Shown: positions 24,764 to 34,328, numbered from the stretch's first letter. The stretch: 64,000 bases of DNA from Pseudomonas fluorescens (GCF_902497775.2 NZ_OZ024668.1:2937826-3001825); one strand, 5' to 3'. Program-made: numbers and translations. The notes: generated by a model from the letters alone, not told the origin.

Positions 24764-26440
24764 ATGGCGGCAATCGACAATACAACCACAGGCAGCGCGC
24801 CCAAACGCGGGATCACCAGGGAGGAGCGCAAGGTCATTTTCGCCTCGTCCCTGGGCACGGTCTTCGAATGGTACGATTTCTACCTCTACGGCTCGCTCGC
24901 CGCCATCATCGCCAAGCACTTTTTCGCCGGGGTCAACGAGACCACTTCCTTCATCTTCGCCCTCCTCGCCTTCGCCGCAGGCTTTGCCGTGCGGCCGTTC
25001 GGCGCGATTGTGTTCGGCCGGCTGGGGGACATGATCGGACGCAAGTACACCTTTTTGATCACCATCGTGATCATGGGTATCTCCACCGCCGTGGTCGGCT
25101 TGCTGCCCGATTACGCCACCATTGGCGTGGCCGCGCCGATCATCCTGATTACCCTGCGCCTGCTGCAAGGCCTGGCCCTGGGCGGTGAGTACGGCGGTGC
25201 GGCGACCTATGTGGCCGAGCATGCGCCCAAGGGCAAGCGCGGGTACTTCACCTCATGGATTCAGACCACCGCGACCTTGGGGCTGTTTCTGTCGCTGCTG
25301 GTGATCCTTGCTTGCCGCACTCTCCTCGGCACCGAGGCGTTCGAGGCCTGGGGCTGGCGGATTCCCTTCCTGCTGTCGATCCTGCTGCTGATCGTCTCGG
25401 TGTACATCCGCCTGCAACTGAGCGAGTCGCCGGTGTTCCAGAAGATGAAAGCCGAGGGCAAGGCATCGAAGGCACCGCTGACCGAATCGTTCGCCCGCTG
25501 GGACAACCTCAAGATCGTCATCATGGCCCTGCTCGGCGGCACCGCCGGCCAGGCCGTGGTGTGGTACACCGGGCAGTTCTATGCGCTGTTCTTCCTGCTG
25601 CAGATGCTCAAGATCGACCCGCAAACCGCCAACCTGCTGATTGCCGGCTCGCTGCTGATCGGCACACCGTTCTTCATCCTGTTCGGCAGCCTGTCGGACC
25701 GCATCGGCCGCAAGGGCATCATCATGGCCGGCTGCATCATCGCCGCGTTGACCTACTTCCCGATCTTCAAGGCGCTGACCGAATACGGTAACCCCGACGT
25801 CTTCATCGCCCAGGAAAAGAACCCGGTGACGGTGGTGGCCGACCCCGAGCAGTGCTCGTTCCAGTTCGACCCGGTGGGCAAGGCCAAATTCACCAGCTCC
25901 TGCGACCTGGCCAAGAGCGTCCTGGCGAAAAAAGCCATCCCCTACACCAACGTCAAGGCAGAGCCTGGTAGCGTGGCGCAGATCCATATCGGCGACAAGG
26001 TAATCCAGAGCTTTGAAGGCACCGGCATGCCGGCCGCTGACTTCAAGGCACAGAACGATGCCTTCATCGCCACCATGGGCACGGCCCTCAAGGACGCCGG
26101 CTACCCGGAAAAAGCCGACCCGGCCAAAACCAACTACCCGATGGTCTTGCTGTTGCTGACCATCCTGGTGATCTACGTGACCATGGTCTACGGCCCGATC
26201 GCCGCCTGGCTGGTGGAGCTGTTCCCCACGCGCATCCGCTACACCTCGATGTCGCTGCCCTACCACATCGGCAACGGCTGGTTCGGCGGCTTCCTGCCGA
26301 CCGTGGCCTTTGCCATGGTCGCCGCCACCGGCGATATCTACTACGGGCTGTGGTACCCAATCGTCATCGCGGTGATGACGGCGATCCTCGGCACCTTCTT
26401 CCTGCCGGAAACCAAGGACCGCGACATCACTGATACTTAA
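24764..26440 (+). CDS. MHS-family MFS transporter with large periplasmic insertion
   Basis: A 558-residue proton symporter of the metabolite:H+ family (relatives transport alpha-ketoglutarate, shikimate, proline/betaine). The family motifs are present: FEWYDFYLYG near the N-terminus, GRLGDMIGRKYTF after TM2, and LQGLALGGEYGGAATY. Between about 340 and 455 a hydrophilic insertion of some 115 residues contains two cysteines (near 363 and 379) that could form a disulfide in the periplasm. Most family members lack it. The C-terminus ends in the usual PETKDRDI. Substrate unknown. It sits in front of gcd but is followed by a terminator. Confidence 0.88.
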   Translation: MAAIDNTTTGSAPKRGITREERKVIFASSLGTVFEWYDFYLYGSLAAIIAKHFFAGVNETTSFIFALLAFAAGFAVRPFGAIVFGRLGDMIGRKYTFLITIVIMGISTAVVGLLPDYATIGVAAPIILITLRLLQGLALGGEYGGAATYVAEHAPKGKRGYFTSWIQTTATLGLFLSLLVILACRTLLGTEAFEAWGWRIPFLLSILLLIVSVYIRLQLSESPVFQKMKAEGKASKAPLTESFARWDNLKIVIMALLGGTAGQAVVWYTGQFYALFFLLQMLKIDPQTANLLIAGSLLIGTPFFILFGSLSDRIGRKGIIMAGCIIAALTYFPIFKALTEYGNPDVFIAQEKNPVTVVADPEQCSFQFDPVGKAKFTSSCDLAKSVLAKKAIPYTNVKAEPGSVAQIHIGDKVIQSFEGTGMPAADFKAQNDAFIATMGTALKDAGYPEKADPAKTNYPMVLLLLTILVIYVTMVYGPIAAWLVELFPTRIRYTSMSLPYHIGNGWFGGFLPTVAFAMVAATGDIYYGLWYPIVIAVMTAILGTFFLPETKDRDITDT

Positions 26441-26450
26441 GTCTGATACC

Positions 26451-26481
26451 CGCCCTCTCCCCCAGAGGGAGAGGGCGTTTG
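26451..26481 (+). terminator. Rho-independent terminator after the MHS transporter
   Basis: An 11-bp perfect stem (CGCCCTCTCCC / GGGAGAGGGCG) with a 5-nt loop is followed by TTTG, 10 nt after the stop. Confidence 0.8.
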
Positions 26482-26527
26482 CGCTGATTCAAGCCACAGC
26501 GCAAGCCCTGCACAATTATGTACCAAC

Positions 26528-26555
26528 TTGTTAATTAGCTTGCTAAGGGTATAAA
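26528..26555 (+). promoter_or_regulatory. Sigma-70-type promoter for gcd
   Basis: TTGTTA (26528-26533) and TATAAA (26550-26555) are separated by 16 nt, 35 nt before the gcd ATG. Both boxes are close to consensus in an AT-rich stretch. Confidence 0.6.
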
Positions 26556-26589
26556 ATTCGGCCACTCCCTCCTTCGAGTTTTTTTCGAT

Positions 26590-29007
26590 ATGACGCACTC
26601 ACCGCGCGCCACTGGCGCCTCAACTTTCATCCTGGTTGGCCTGGGCGTGATCATCGCCCTGCTCGGCCTTGCGCTCGCCGCCGGTGGCGTGAAGCTGGTC
26701 AGCCTGGGTGGTTCCTGGTACTTCCTGCTCGGCGGTGTGCTGATGGCCCTCTCCGGCCTGCTGATCGCCCGTCGCAAGCTGGCCGGCGCCTGGTTGTTCG
26801 CCGCGTTCCTGGTCGCTACCACGATCTGGGCTGTGGCCGATGTCGGCCTGGTGTTCTGGCCGCTGTTCTCGCGCCTGTTCATGTTCGGCGCGATGGGCTT
26901 GGCGGTGGTGCTGGTCTATCCGCTGCTCAAGCGTGCCGCCGGCGCCACGCCTGGCCGTGGTGCCTATGGCCTGGCGGCCGTGCTGGCAATCGCCCTGGCG
27001 GTGGCGGCCGGCAATATGTTCGTCGCCCACCCAAGCGTCGCCCCCACCGGTGACGGCCCGGGCCTGACCGCGGTCGACCCGGCCAAGGCGCAAAAAGACT
27101 GGGCGCACTACGGCAACACCGAAGGCGGCAGCCGCTTCGCCGCCCTGGACCAGATCAACCGCAGCAACGTCGACAAGCTGAAAGTCGCCTGGACCTACCA
27201 CACCGGTGACGTGGCCATCAGCGACGGCAACGGTGCCGAAGACCAACTGACGCCGCTGCAGGTTGGCAACAAGGTGTTCATCTGCACCCCGCACAACAAC
27301 CTGATCGCCCTCGATGCCGACACCGGCAAAGAGCTGTGGAAGAACGCAATCAACGCCAAGTCGGCGGTCTGGCAGCGTTGCCGCGGCATGGCTTATTTCG
27401 ATGCCAGCGCCCCTATCGCCCAGCCGACCCAGCCGAACAGCTCGTCGATCATCGTCGCCAGCGTACCGGCTGGTGCCAACTGCCAGCGCCGCCTGCTGAC
27501 CAACACCATCGACGCCCGCCTGATCGCGGTCGACGCCGATACCGGTGAGCTCTGCCAGGGCTTTGGCAACAATGGCCAGGTCGACCTCAAGGCCGGCCTG
27601 GGCAATGTCCCGGACTCCTTCTACCAGCTTTCCTCGGCACCGTTGATGGCCGGCACCACGGTGGTGGTCGGTGGCCGCGTCGCCGACAACGTCCAGACCG
27701 ACATGCCTGGCGGCGTGATCCGTGGCTTTGACGTGATCAACGGGCAGATGCGCTGGGCCTTCGACCCGGGTAACCCGCAAGACCGCAATGCCCCGACTGG
27801 CGACAGCACCTACGTGCGCAGCACCCCCAACAGCTGGGCGCCGATGTCGTACGATCCGGCGATGAACACCCTGTTCCTGCCGATGGGCAGCTCGTCCACC
27901 GACATCTATGGCGTCGAGCGTACCGAGCTGAACCACAAATACGGCGCTTCGGTGCTGGCCCTGGACGCAACCAGCGGCGAAGAGAAGTGGGTCTACCAGA
28001 CCGTGCACAACGATCTCTGGGACTTCGACCTGCCGATGCAGCCGAGCCTGATCGACTTCACCAAGGCCGATGGCCAGTCGGTGCCTGCCGTGGTCATCGG
28101 TACCAAGGCCGGGCAGATCTACGTACTCGATCGCGCCAGCGGCAAGCCGCTGACCGAAGTGGTGGAAACCCCGGTCAAGCCTGGCAACATCCCCAACGAA
28201 CCGTACTCGCCGACCCAGCCAAAATCGGTGGGCATGCCGCAGATCGGTGCCCAGCAACTGACCGAGTCGGACATGTGGGGCGCAACTCCGTATGACCAGC
28301 TGCTGTGCCGCATCGACTTCAAGAAGATGCGCTACGACGGCCTGTACACCGCACCCGGCACCGACCTGTCGCTGAGCTTCCCGGGCTCGCTGGGCGGCAT
28401 GAACTGGGGCAGCATCTCCACCGACCCGGTGCATGGCTTTATCTTCGTCAACGATATGCGCCTGGGCCTGTGGATTCAGATGATCCCGTCACAGAACAAG
28501 GGCCAGGCCGCCTCCGGTGGCGAAGCGCTGAACACCGGCATGGGCGCAGTGCCGCTCAAGGGCACGCCGTATGCAGTGAACAAGAACCGCTTCCTGTCGG
28601 TGGCCGGTATTCCGTGCCAGGCGCCGCCGTTCGGTACCCTCACCGCCATCGACATGAAGACCCAGAAGGTCGCCTGGCAAGTGCCGGTGGGCACCGTCGA
28701 AGACACCGGCCCCCTGGGTATCCGCATGCACCTGCCGATCAAGGTTGGCCTGCCGACCCTCGGCGGCACCCTGTCGACCCAGGGCGGCCTGGTGTTCATT
28801 GCCGGCACCCAGGACTTCTACCTGCGCGCCTTCAACAGCGCCAACGGTGAAGAAGTGTGGAAAGCCCGCCTGCCAGTCGGTAGCCAGGGCGGTCCGATGA
28901 CCTACGTGTCGCCGAAAACCGGCAAGCAGTACGTGGTCATCACCGCCGGTGGTGCGCGTCAGTCGACTGATCGTGGCGACTATGTAATGGCGTACGCGCT
29001 GCCGTAA
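26590..29007 (+). CDS. gcd: Membrane-bound PQQ-dependent glucose dehydrogenase
   Basis: An 805-residue quinoprotein that oxidises glucose to gluconate in the periplasm and passes electrons to ubiquinone. Five N-terminal transmembrane helices lie in about 1-150. The PQQ eight-bladed propeller covers about 160-800, with WTYHTGD, ALDADTGKELW, HNDLWDFDLP, and the C-terminal SQGGPMTYVSPKTGKQYV. Length and order match the Gcd family. It needs calcium/magnesium and PQQ made elsewhere. The next gene is an OprB sugar porin, the common Pseudomonas arrangement. Confidence 0.96.
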   Translation: MTHSPRATGASTFILVGLGVIIALLGLALAAGGVKLVSLGGSWYFLLGGVLMALSGLLIARRKLAGAWLFAAFLVATTIWAVADVGLVFWPLFSRLFMFGAMGLAVVLVYPLLKRAAGATPGRGAYGLAAVLAIALAVAAGNMFVAHPSVAPTGDGPGLTAVDPAKAQKDWAHYGNTEGGSRFAALDQINRSNVDKLKVAWTYHTGDVAISDGNGAEDQLTPLQVGNKVFICTPHNNLIALDADTGKELWKNAINAKSAVWQRCRGMAYFDASAPIAQPTQPNSSSIIVASVPAGANCQRRLLTNTIDARLIAVDADTGELCQGFGNNGQVDLKAGLGNVPDSFYQLSSAPLMAGTTVVVGGRVADNVQTDMPGGVIRGFDVINGQMRWAFDPGNPQDRNAPTGDSTYVRSTPNSWAPMSYDPAMNTLFLPMGSSSTDIYGVERTELNHKYGASVLALDATSGEEKWVYQTVHNDLWDFDLPMQPSLIDFTKADGQSVPAVVIGTKAGQIYVLDRASGKPLTEVVETPVKPGNIPNEPYSPTQPKSVGMPQIGAQQLTESDMWGATPYDQLLCRIDFKKMRYDGLYTAPGTDLSLSFPGSLGGMNWGSISTDPVHGFIFVNDMRLGLWIQMIPSQNKGQAASGGEALNTGMGAVPLKGTPYAVNKNRFLSVAGIPCQAPPFGTLTAIDMKTQKVAWQVPVGTVEDTGPLGIRMHLPIKVGLPTLGGTLSTQGGLVFIAGTQDFYLRAFNSANGEEVWKARLPVGSQGGPMTYVSPKTGKQYVVITAGGARQSTDRGDYVMAYALP

Positions 29008-29017
29008 ATCGTATTGC

Positions 29018-29054
29018 CCTCATCGCGACGTCTCGACTTGACCCGCGATGAGGC
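29018..29054. repeat. Inverted repeat between gcd and oprB
   Basis: CCTCATCGCG and CGCGATGAGG form a 10-bp stem with a 17-nt loop that includes ACTTGACC. This is a degenerate REP-like hairpin; it could stabilise gcd mRNA or reduce readthrough into the porin gene. Confidence 0.6.
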
Positions 29055-29083
29055 TTTTACCGACCTCCCAGGAATACCCCGCA

Positions 29084-30349
29084 ATGCCCTGCGCTATTCG
29101 CATCACCCCTGCCCTGCTCCTGGCCCTGGCCAGCACTGCGGCCCTGGCCGACGACCTGATGACCCGCAACACCCTGACCGGCGACTGGGGCGGCCTGCGC
29201 CATCAGCTGGACGAGCAAGGCATCAAGTTCACTGGCGATTACAGTGGCGAAACCGCCTACAACGCCGATGGCGGCCAGCACCGTTCGGCGCGCTATTCGC
29301 AGAACATCAAGCTTGGCGTGCAGTTTGATCTGGGCAAGCTGTACGGCCTGGACAACGGCGGCAAGGTCCAACTGACGGTCAACGACCGCCGTGGCAACAG
29401 CGCCTCCGAAGACCTGGTGGGCAACCGCCTGCCGATCCAGGAAAACTACGGCGGCCTCTACACCCGCCTGACCGAGCTCAGCTACGAGCGCAGCCTGTTC
29501 ACCCCGGCGCTGAACGTCAAGCTCGGCTACATGGCCATGGGCAACGACCTCGGCGGGCTGGACAGCGGCATCCTCTGCAATTTCATGAACGCCGGCTTCT
29601 GCGGCCATCCGCTGAACATGTCCGGCGGCAGCGGCTGGACCAACTACCCCAACGCGCACCTGGGTGTGCGGGTCAAATACGACTTGTCGTCCGCCTGGCA
29701 ACTGCGCGTGGCGGCGTTCAACGTCGACCCCGAAAGCAACGGCAACTCCAGCCGCGCCTGGCACCTGGGCCCCAAGCACACCACCGGCACCGTGGTACCG
29801 GTCGAACTGGTGTACAAGCTGTCGGGCGAACTGCCGGGTGAGTACAAGCTCGGTTACTACTACGACAGCTCCGATGTGAAACGCATCGGCAACGACAAAG
29901 AGGTGTCCGGTCGCGGCGGCCATTACCTGCTGGTGGACCAGGCCGTGTGGGCCTCGCAGAGCACCGAGGGCCGCAGCCTGCATGCCTTCGGCCAGTACTC
30001 GGCCGCCAGCGCCGCCGCCTCGCCGTTCAGCAAGTGGTATGGCGCCGGTGTCGTGTTGTACAAACCGTTCGAAGGTCGCCCGCGTGACACGCTTGCCCTG
30101 GGCTATGGCCGCGCCGTGCCGAACCCGCGCAGCCGTGATGTGCAGCAAGACGCCGCCGTGGCCGCAGGCGTCGCCTACCCCAACCTGGACAGCGCCGAGC
30201 AGTTGATTGAACTGAGCTACGGCTACCAGGCCACCCCTTGGCTGACCTTGCGCCCGGATGTGCAATACATCATCGAGCCGGGGGCGTTTTCCGGCGACAG
30301 CATCGACAACGCCCTGGTGCTAGGCCTGCAGGTCAAGGCAACCTTCTAA
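29084..30349 (+). CDS. oprB: OprB-family carbohydrate-selective porin
   Basis: A 421-residue outer-membrane protein. The signal peptide covers about 1-22 (ending TAALA) and the mature chain starts DDLMTRNTLTGDWGGLR, the OprB family signature. Alternating beta strands end with the C-terminal Phe (LQVKATF). The family lets glucose and related sugars into the periplasm, where Gcd acts. The ATG at 29084 has AGGA ten bases upstream; an earlier in-frame start at 29048 lies in the hairpin. Confidence 0.92.
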   Translation: MPCAIRITPALLLALASTAALADDLMTRNTLTGDWGGLRHQLDEQGIKFTGDYSGETAYNADGGQHRSARYSQNIKLGVQFDLGKLYGLDNGGKVQLTVNDRRGNSASEDLVGNRLPIQENYGGLYTRLTELSYERSLFTPALNVKLGYMAMGNDLGGLDSGILCNFMNAGFCGHPLNMSGGSGWTNYPNAHLGVRVKYDLSSAWQLRVAAFNVDPESNGNSSRAWHLGPKHTTGTVVPVELVYKLSGELPGEYKLGYYYDSSDVKRIGNDKEVSGRGGHYLLVDQAVWASQSTEGRSLHAFGQYSAASAAASPFSKWYGAGVVLYKPFEGRPRDTLALGYGRAVPNPRSRDVQQDAAVAAGVAYPNLDSAEQLIELSYGYQATPWLTLRPDVQYIIEPGAFSGDSIDNALVLGLQVKATF

Positions 30350-30439
30350 GCCTTGCGGATAACGGTGAGCGCCGGTTGATCTGTACGCGCCTGGGCGATT
30401 CAGGCGATGATCGCGCTCCCCGTTTTCAAAGGAATGAAG

Positions 30440-30871
30440 ATGCATACGTTGATCTCCATCTACGCCCTCTGTGTGGTCGTGCTGTTTGTGAAGATGCTGG
30501 CGATCTCCTGCTACCAGGGCTTCTATCGCATCAGCCGACTGACCTTCAAGCACGCCGAGGATGCCGCACTGGTCGGCCGCCAGGCGAGCCCCGAGGAGTT
30601 GCCCCAGGTCAGACGCGCCGCCCAGGCCTGGGCCAATGACCTGGAGAACATCCCGCTGTTTTTTGTGCTGGGCGCGCTGTGCCTGGTGTTCAATCCGCCA
30701 TTCATGTTCACGGCCGGGCTGATGGTGCTATTCACTGTCGCACGCCTGCTGCATACGCTGACCTTTCTGGCGCGCTGGCAACCGTGGCGCACCATCGCCT
30801 ACGCCGTGGGCATTATCTGCCTGCTGGGGCTGGCGGCCATGGTCAGCATGGGCGCCCTGCGGCATTGGTGA
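30440..30871 (+). CDS. MAPEG-family membrane protein
   Basis: A 143-residue integral membrane protein with four helices (about 3-24, 70-90, 92-112, 118-138). ANDLENIPLFFVLG and ARLLHTLTFL are MAPEG family features of glutathione-dependent eicosanoid-type enzymes; in bacteria the role is usually unknown. AAGGA is seven bases before the ATG at 30440; an ATG at 30434 is too close to that site. Confidence 0.85.
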   Translation: MHTLISIYALCVVVLFVKMLAISCYQGFYRISRLTFKHAEDAALVGRQASPEELPQVRRAAQAWANDLENIPLFFVLGALCLVFNPPFMFTAGLMVLFTVARLLHTLTFLARWQPWRTIAYAVGIICLLGLAAMVSMGALRHW

Positions 30872-30880
30872 TCGGGCGCG

Positions 30881-31513
30881 TCACACTGCCCGTACGCTCA
30901 ATAACCGCACCCCGAGGCCGATGAATAGCGCACCGCTGGCGCGCTTGAGTGCCGCCACCAGGCGCGAGGCTTTCACGTGCTTGCTAAAGCGCATGGCGCT
31001 GAAGCTGTAGAACGAGTGCACACCGCAGACAATCGCGGCGCTGGTCAGGTACATGACTGCGAACTGCTCGGCGATCGGCCGGCCATGGTCGAGGAACTGC
31101 GGCAGGAAGGCGCAGAAGAAGATCAAGGTTTTCGGGTTGCTGGCCGAAACCAGGAACGCCTCGCTGCCGATCCGCCATTTCGATTGAGTCAGCTGCACGG
31201 GAGCCTGTGCTGCGGCCACCGCTGGCGCTTTACGAGCGAACAGCTGCCGCGCACCGAGGTAGATCAGGTACCCCGCGCCAACCACCTTCAAGGCCAGGAA
31301 CGCCGTCGGCAGCGCCAGCAACATCGCCCCCGCGCCCCAGGCCACCGCAGCGATGACCAGCAGTTGCGCCAGCAGGTTGCCGAACAGGGTCACGCCCATA
31401 CCCGCCGGGCCATGGCGCAAGGCGTTGCGCACGGTCAGCAATACATTGGGGCCGGGAGTCAGGGAGGTCAGCAGGTATGCCAGGGAAAAGGTAAGCCAGA
31501 GGTGCAGTGCCAT
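30881..31513 (-). CDS. LysE/RhtB-family amino-acid exporter
   Basis: A 210-residue inner-membrane exporter with about six helices. The family N-terminal motif LTPGPNVLLTVRNALRHG is present, as is ASNPKTLIFFCAFLPQFL. Likely exports amino acids or derivatives. The ATG at 31513 has AAGGA eight bases upstream and was preferred to a longer frame. It is convergent with the MAPEG gene. Confidence 0.9.
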   Translation of the reverse strand: MALHLWLTFSLAYLLTSLTPGPNVLLTVRNALRHGPAGMGVTLFGNLLAQLLVIAAVAWGAGAMLLALPTAFLALKVVGAGYLIYLGARQLFARKAPAVAAAQAPVQLTQSKWRIGSEAFLVSASNPKTLIFFCAFLPQFLDHGRPIAEQFAVMYLTSAAIVCGVHSFYSFSAMRFSKHVKASRLVAALKRASGALFIGLGVRLLSVRAV

Positions 31514-31621
31514 GGAGGCAGTCCTTGCCGGAGAAACAAGTTGCAACAATGACAGGAATTGCACTGGCGTGGCAATCGCTCTGCAAGAGTGCATTAGAAT
31601 GAGGAAGGTATAACGAGAAAA

Positions 31622-31696
31622 TGGCAGGGGCGGCTGGATTCGAACCAACGCATGGCAGGATCAAAACCTGCTGCCTTACCGCTTGGCGACGCCCCT
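31622..31696 (-). tRNA. tRNA-Gln (anticodon UUG)
   Basis: On the minus strand a 75-nt cloverleaf including the encoded CCA. Acceptor stem AGGGGCG/CGCCCCT, D-arm CGCCAAGCGGTAAGGC, anticodon loop TTTTGAT within GCAGG/CCTGC, and T-arm GGTTCGAATCC. The loop gives anticodon TTG, for glutamine. No other tRNA adjoins. Confidence 0.95.
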
Positions 31697-31887
31697 GTAG
31701 CTGTAGCGATGAGTGCCTGGCACTCGCTTGCGATGATGCAACGTGGTGCAACCTGGGAAGTTGCGTACCTTCATTGCCAGCCCCGTGAGGACCGTTGCAA
31801 GAATGGGCGGCAATTTAACAAACTTAGGTCCACTTGGGAAGCCCCCAAACAAACAAATTGTTGTTAAAACAGCCACTTACTCTGAAT

Positions 31888-31910
31888 CGAGGCGCCAGAT
31901 CGGCGCCTCG
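31888..31910. terminator. Hairpin after the carboxyspermidine dehydrogenase gene
   Basis: Perfect stem CGAGGCGCC / GGCGCCTCG with loop AGATC, 58 nt after the stop of the minus-strand gene. No U-tract follows in either direction, so its role is uncertain. Confidence 0.5.
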
Positions 31911-31967
31911 ACCGTTCTCCGGGTACGCCCGACACGGCGCACCCGGTGTTTTACCGCAGCGTGGAAC

Positions 31968-33203
31968 TCAGTTCCACGGACGGTCGCCGTTCTCGTCTTT
32001 GATCCGAGTCGGCAGGCCCATCACGTCCAGCGCCTTGAGGAACGGCTCGGCTGGCAGCTCCTCGACGTTGACCATGCGCTGCACGTCCCACTCGCCACGG
32101 GCAACCAGCAGCGCCGCGGCCACAGGCGGCACGCCTGCAGTGTAGGAAATGCCCTGGCTGTCGGTTTCGGCGTAAGCCTCTTCGTGGTCCGCTACGTTGT
32201 AGATGAACACTTCGCGCGGCTGGCCGTCCTTGGTGCCTTTGACCAGGTCGCCGATGCAGGTCTTGCCGGTGTAACCCGGTGCCAGCGAGGCAGGATCGGG
32301 CAGCACGGCCTTGACCACTTTGAGCGGCACCACTTCCAGGCCTTCGGCAGTCTTGACCGGTTGCTCGCTGAGCAGGCCAAGGTTTTTCAGCACGGTGAAG
32401 ACGTTGATGTAGTGCTCGCCAAAGCTCATCCAGAAACGCACGTTCGGCACGTCGAGGTTCTTCGACAGCGAGTGCACTTCGTCGTGGCCGGTCAGGTACA
32501 GGTTCTGCGAGCCGACTACCGGCAGGTCGTCGGTGCGCTTGACTTCGAACATGGTGTTGCTGGTCCACTGGCTGTTCTGCCAGCTCCACACCTGCCCGGT
32601 GAACTCGCGGAAGTTGATTTCCGGGTCGAAGTTGGTGGCAAAGTACTTGCCATGGGACCCAGCATTGACGTCGAGAATATCGATCGAATCAATGCTGTCG
32701 AAATACTCTTGCTTGGCCAGGGCCGCATAGGCGTTGACCACGCCCGGGTCGAAGCCCACACCAAGAATGGCGGTAACGTTCTTTTGTTGGCACTCTTCGA
32801 GGTGTTTCCACTCGTAGTTGCCATACCAGGGCGGCGTCTCGCAGATCTTGCCCGGTTCTTCGTGAATGGCGGTGTCCAGGTAGGCCACGCCAGTATCGAT
32901 GCAGGCACGCAGCACCGACATGTTGAGGAAAGCGGAACCGACGTTGATGACGATTTGCGATTCGGTTTCGCGGATCAGCGCTTTGGTCGCTTCGACGTCC
33001 AGCGCATTCAACGAGAAGGCCTTGATCTCTGCGGGCTGCTTGAGGCTACCCTTGGCCTTGACGCTGTCGATGATGGCCTGGCATTTGGAGATGTTGCGCG
33101 ACGCGATAGCAATACGACCGAGTTCGTCGTTGTGCTGCGCGCACTTGTGGGCCACCACCTTGGCGACACCTCCTGCACCAATGATAAGAACGTTCTTCTT
33201 CAA
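31968..33203 (-). CDS. Carboxy(nor)spermidine dehydrogenase (saccharopine dehydrogenase family)
   Basis: A 411-residue cytoplasmic enzyme that makes carboxyspermidine or carboxynorspermidine by reductive condensation of aspartate semialdehyde with a diamine, using NADPH. The Rossmann motif IIGAGGVAKVVAHK is at about 7-20. GVGFDPGVVNAYAAL and DVNAGSHG are conserved in this family. It lies 27 nt after the NspC-like decarboxylase, which finishes the same pathway, so the two form an operon for (nor)spermidine. Confidence 0.9.
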   Translation of the reverse strand: MKKNVLIIGAGGVAKVVAHKCAQHNDELGRIAIASRNISKCQAIIDSVKAKGSLKQPAEIKAFSLNALDVEATKALIRETESQIVINVGSAFLNMSVLRACIDTGVAYLDTAIHEEPGKICETPPWYGNYEWKHLEECQQKNVTAILGVGFDPGVVNAYAALAKQEYFDSIDSIDILDVNAGSHGKYFATNFDPEINFREFTGQVWSWQNSQWTSNTMFEVKRTDDLPVVGSQNLYLTGHDEVHSLSKNLDVPNVRFWMSFGEHYINVFTVLKNLGLLSEQPVKTAEGLEVVPLKVVKAVLPDPASLAPGYTGKTCIGDLVKGTKDGQPREVFIYNVADHEEAYAETDSQGISYTAGVPPVAAALLVARGEWDVQRMVNVEELPAEPFLKALDVMGLPTRIKDENGDRPWN

Positions 33204-33230
33204 TTTCTCTTTCTCTCCTTTACTGCCAGC

Positions 33231-34328
33231 TTACGACAGGCTGGACAAGTAGTCTTCGAACCCAAACTCACGAACCAGCTCGACACTACCGTCGAGTTGT
33301 TTCACTACGATGGACGGCATTTTCAGGCCGTTGAACCAGTTTTTCTTGACCATGGTGTAACCCGCTGCGTCAACAAACGACAGCCGATCGCCGATGGCCA
33401 GCGGACGATCGAATTGGTATTCGCCGAAAATGTCACCGGCAAGGCAGGATTTGCCGCATACCATATAGGTGTGTTCGCCCTCGCTTGGCGCCAGCTTGGC
33501 GTTCAGGCGGTAGATCAGCAGGTCGAGCATGTGCGCTTCGATCGAGCTGTCGACCACGGCCAGGTGCTTGCCGTTGTAGAGGGTGTCGAGCACGGTCACT
33601 TCCAGCGAGGCGCTCTGGGTGATCGCCGCTTCGCCCGGCTCCAGGTAGACCTGTACACCGTATTTTTCAGAGAAGGCTTTGAGGCGCGCGCAGAATGCGT
33701 CCAGTGCATAGCCTTCACCGGTGAAGTGAATGCCGCCTCCGAGGCTGACCCACTCAACCTTGTGCAGCAGGTGGCCGAAGCGCTCTTCGATGGTGCACAG
33801 CATCTGGTCGAACAGGCCGAAGTCGCCGTTCTCGCAGTTGTTGTGGAACATGAAGCCGGAGATCTTCTCGATGACCTCTTCGACTTTCACCGGGTCCCAC
33901 TCGCCCAGGCGGCTGAACGGGCGCGCCGGGTCGGCCAGCAGGTAGTCGGAGCTGCTCACCTGTGGGTTGACGCGCAGGCCACGGACCTTGCCTTCAGACT
34001 GTTCGGCAAAACGCTGCAACTGGCCGATGGAGTTGAAGATGATCTTGTCGCAGTTGTCGAGCATCTCTTCGATTTCGTCGTCGGCCCAGGCCACGCTGTA
34101 GGCGTGGGCTTCGCCGGCGAACTTCTGGCGGCCGAGCTTGAGCTCGTACAGCGACGACGACGTGGTGCCGTCCATGTACTGCTGCATCAGGTCGAACACC
34201 GACCAGGTGGCGAAGCACTTGAGTGCCAGCAGGGCCTTGGCCCCGGAGTTCTCGCGCACGTAGGCGATCTTCTCCATGTTGCGCAGCAGCTTGGTTTTGT
34301 CGATGAGGTAGTACGGCGTTTTGATCAT
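33231..34328 (-). CDS. nspC: Carboxynorspermidine decarboxylase (PLP-dependent)
   Basis: A 365-residue alanine-racemase-fold decarboxylase that removes CO2 from carboxyspermidine/carboxynorspermidine. The PLP lysine is in ALLALKCFATWSVF (about residue 36). Other family marks are VSLGGGIHFTGEGY and VYLEPGEA, with the C-terminal CLAGDIFGEY. It starts at MIKTPYYLIDK at 34328, where the family begins; a longer frame upstream to 34370 is possible. It is the first gene of the polyamine pair. Confidence 0.92.
   Translation of the reverse strand: MIKTPYYLIDKTKLLRNMEKIAYVRENSGAKALLALKCFATWSVFDLMQQYMDGTTSSSLYELKLGRQKFAGEAHAYSVAWADDEIEEMLDNCDKIIFNSIGQLQRFAEQSEGKVRGLRVNPQVSSSDYLLADPARPFSRLGEWDPVKVEEVIEKISGFMFHNNCENGDFGLFDQMLCTIEERFGHLLHKVEWVSLGGGIHFTGEGYALDAFCARLKAFSEKYGVQVYLEPGEAAITQSASLEVTVLDTLYNGKHLAVVDSSIEAHMLDLLIYRLNAKLAPSEGEHTYMVCGKSCLAGDIFGEYQFDRPLAIGDRLSFVDAAGYTMVKKNWFNGLKMPSIVVKQLDGSVELVREFGFEDYLSSLS

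Noticed and set aside
24620..24764. Small ORFs upstream of the MHS transporter
   Set aside because: No conserved pattern and no ribosome site; they overlap each other in different frames.
26620..28434. 604-codon frame antisense to gcd
   Set aside because: Shadow; gcd is intact and conserved on the plus strand.
31697..31967. Possible integration site at the 3' end of tRNA-Gln
   Set aside because: No repeat of the tRNA end and no integrase gene were seen in the window.
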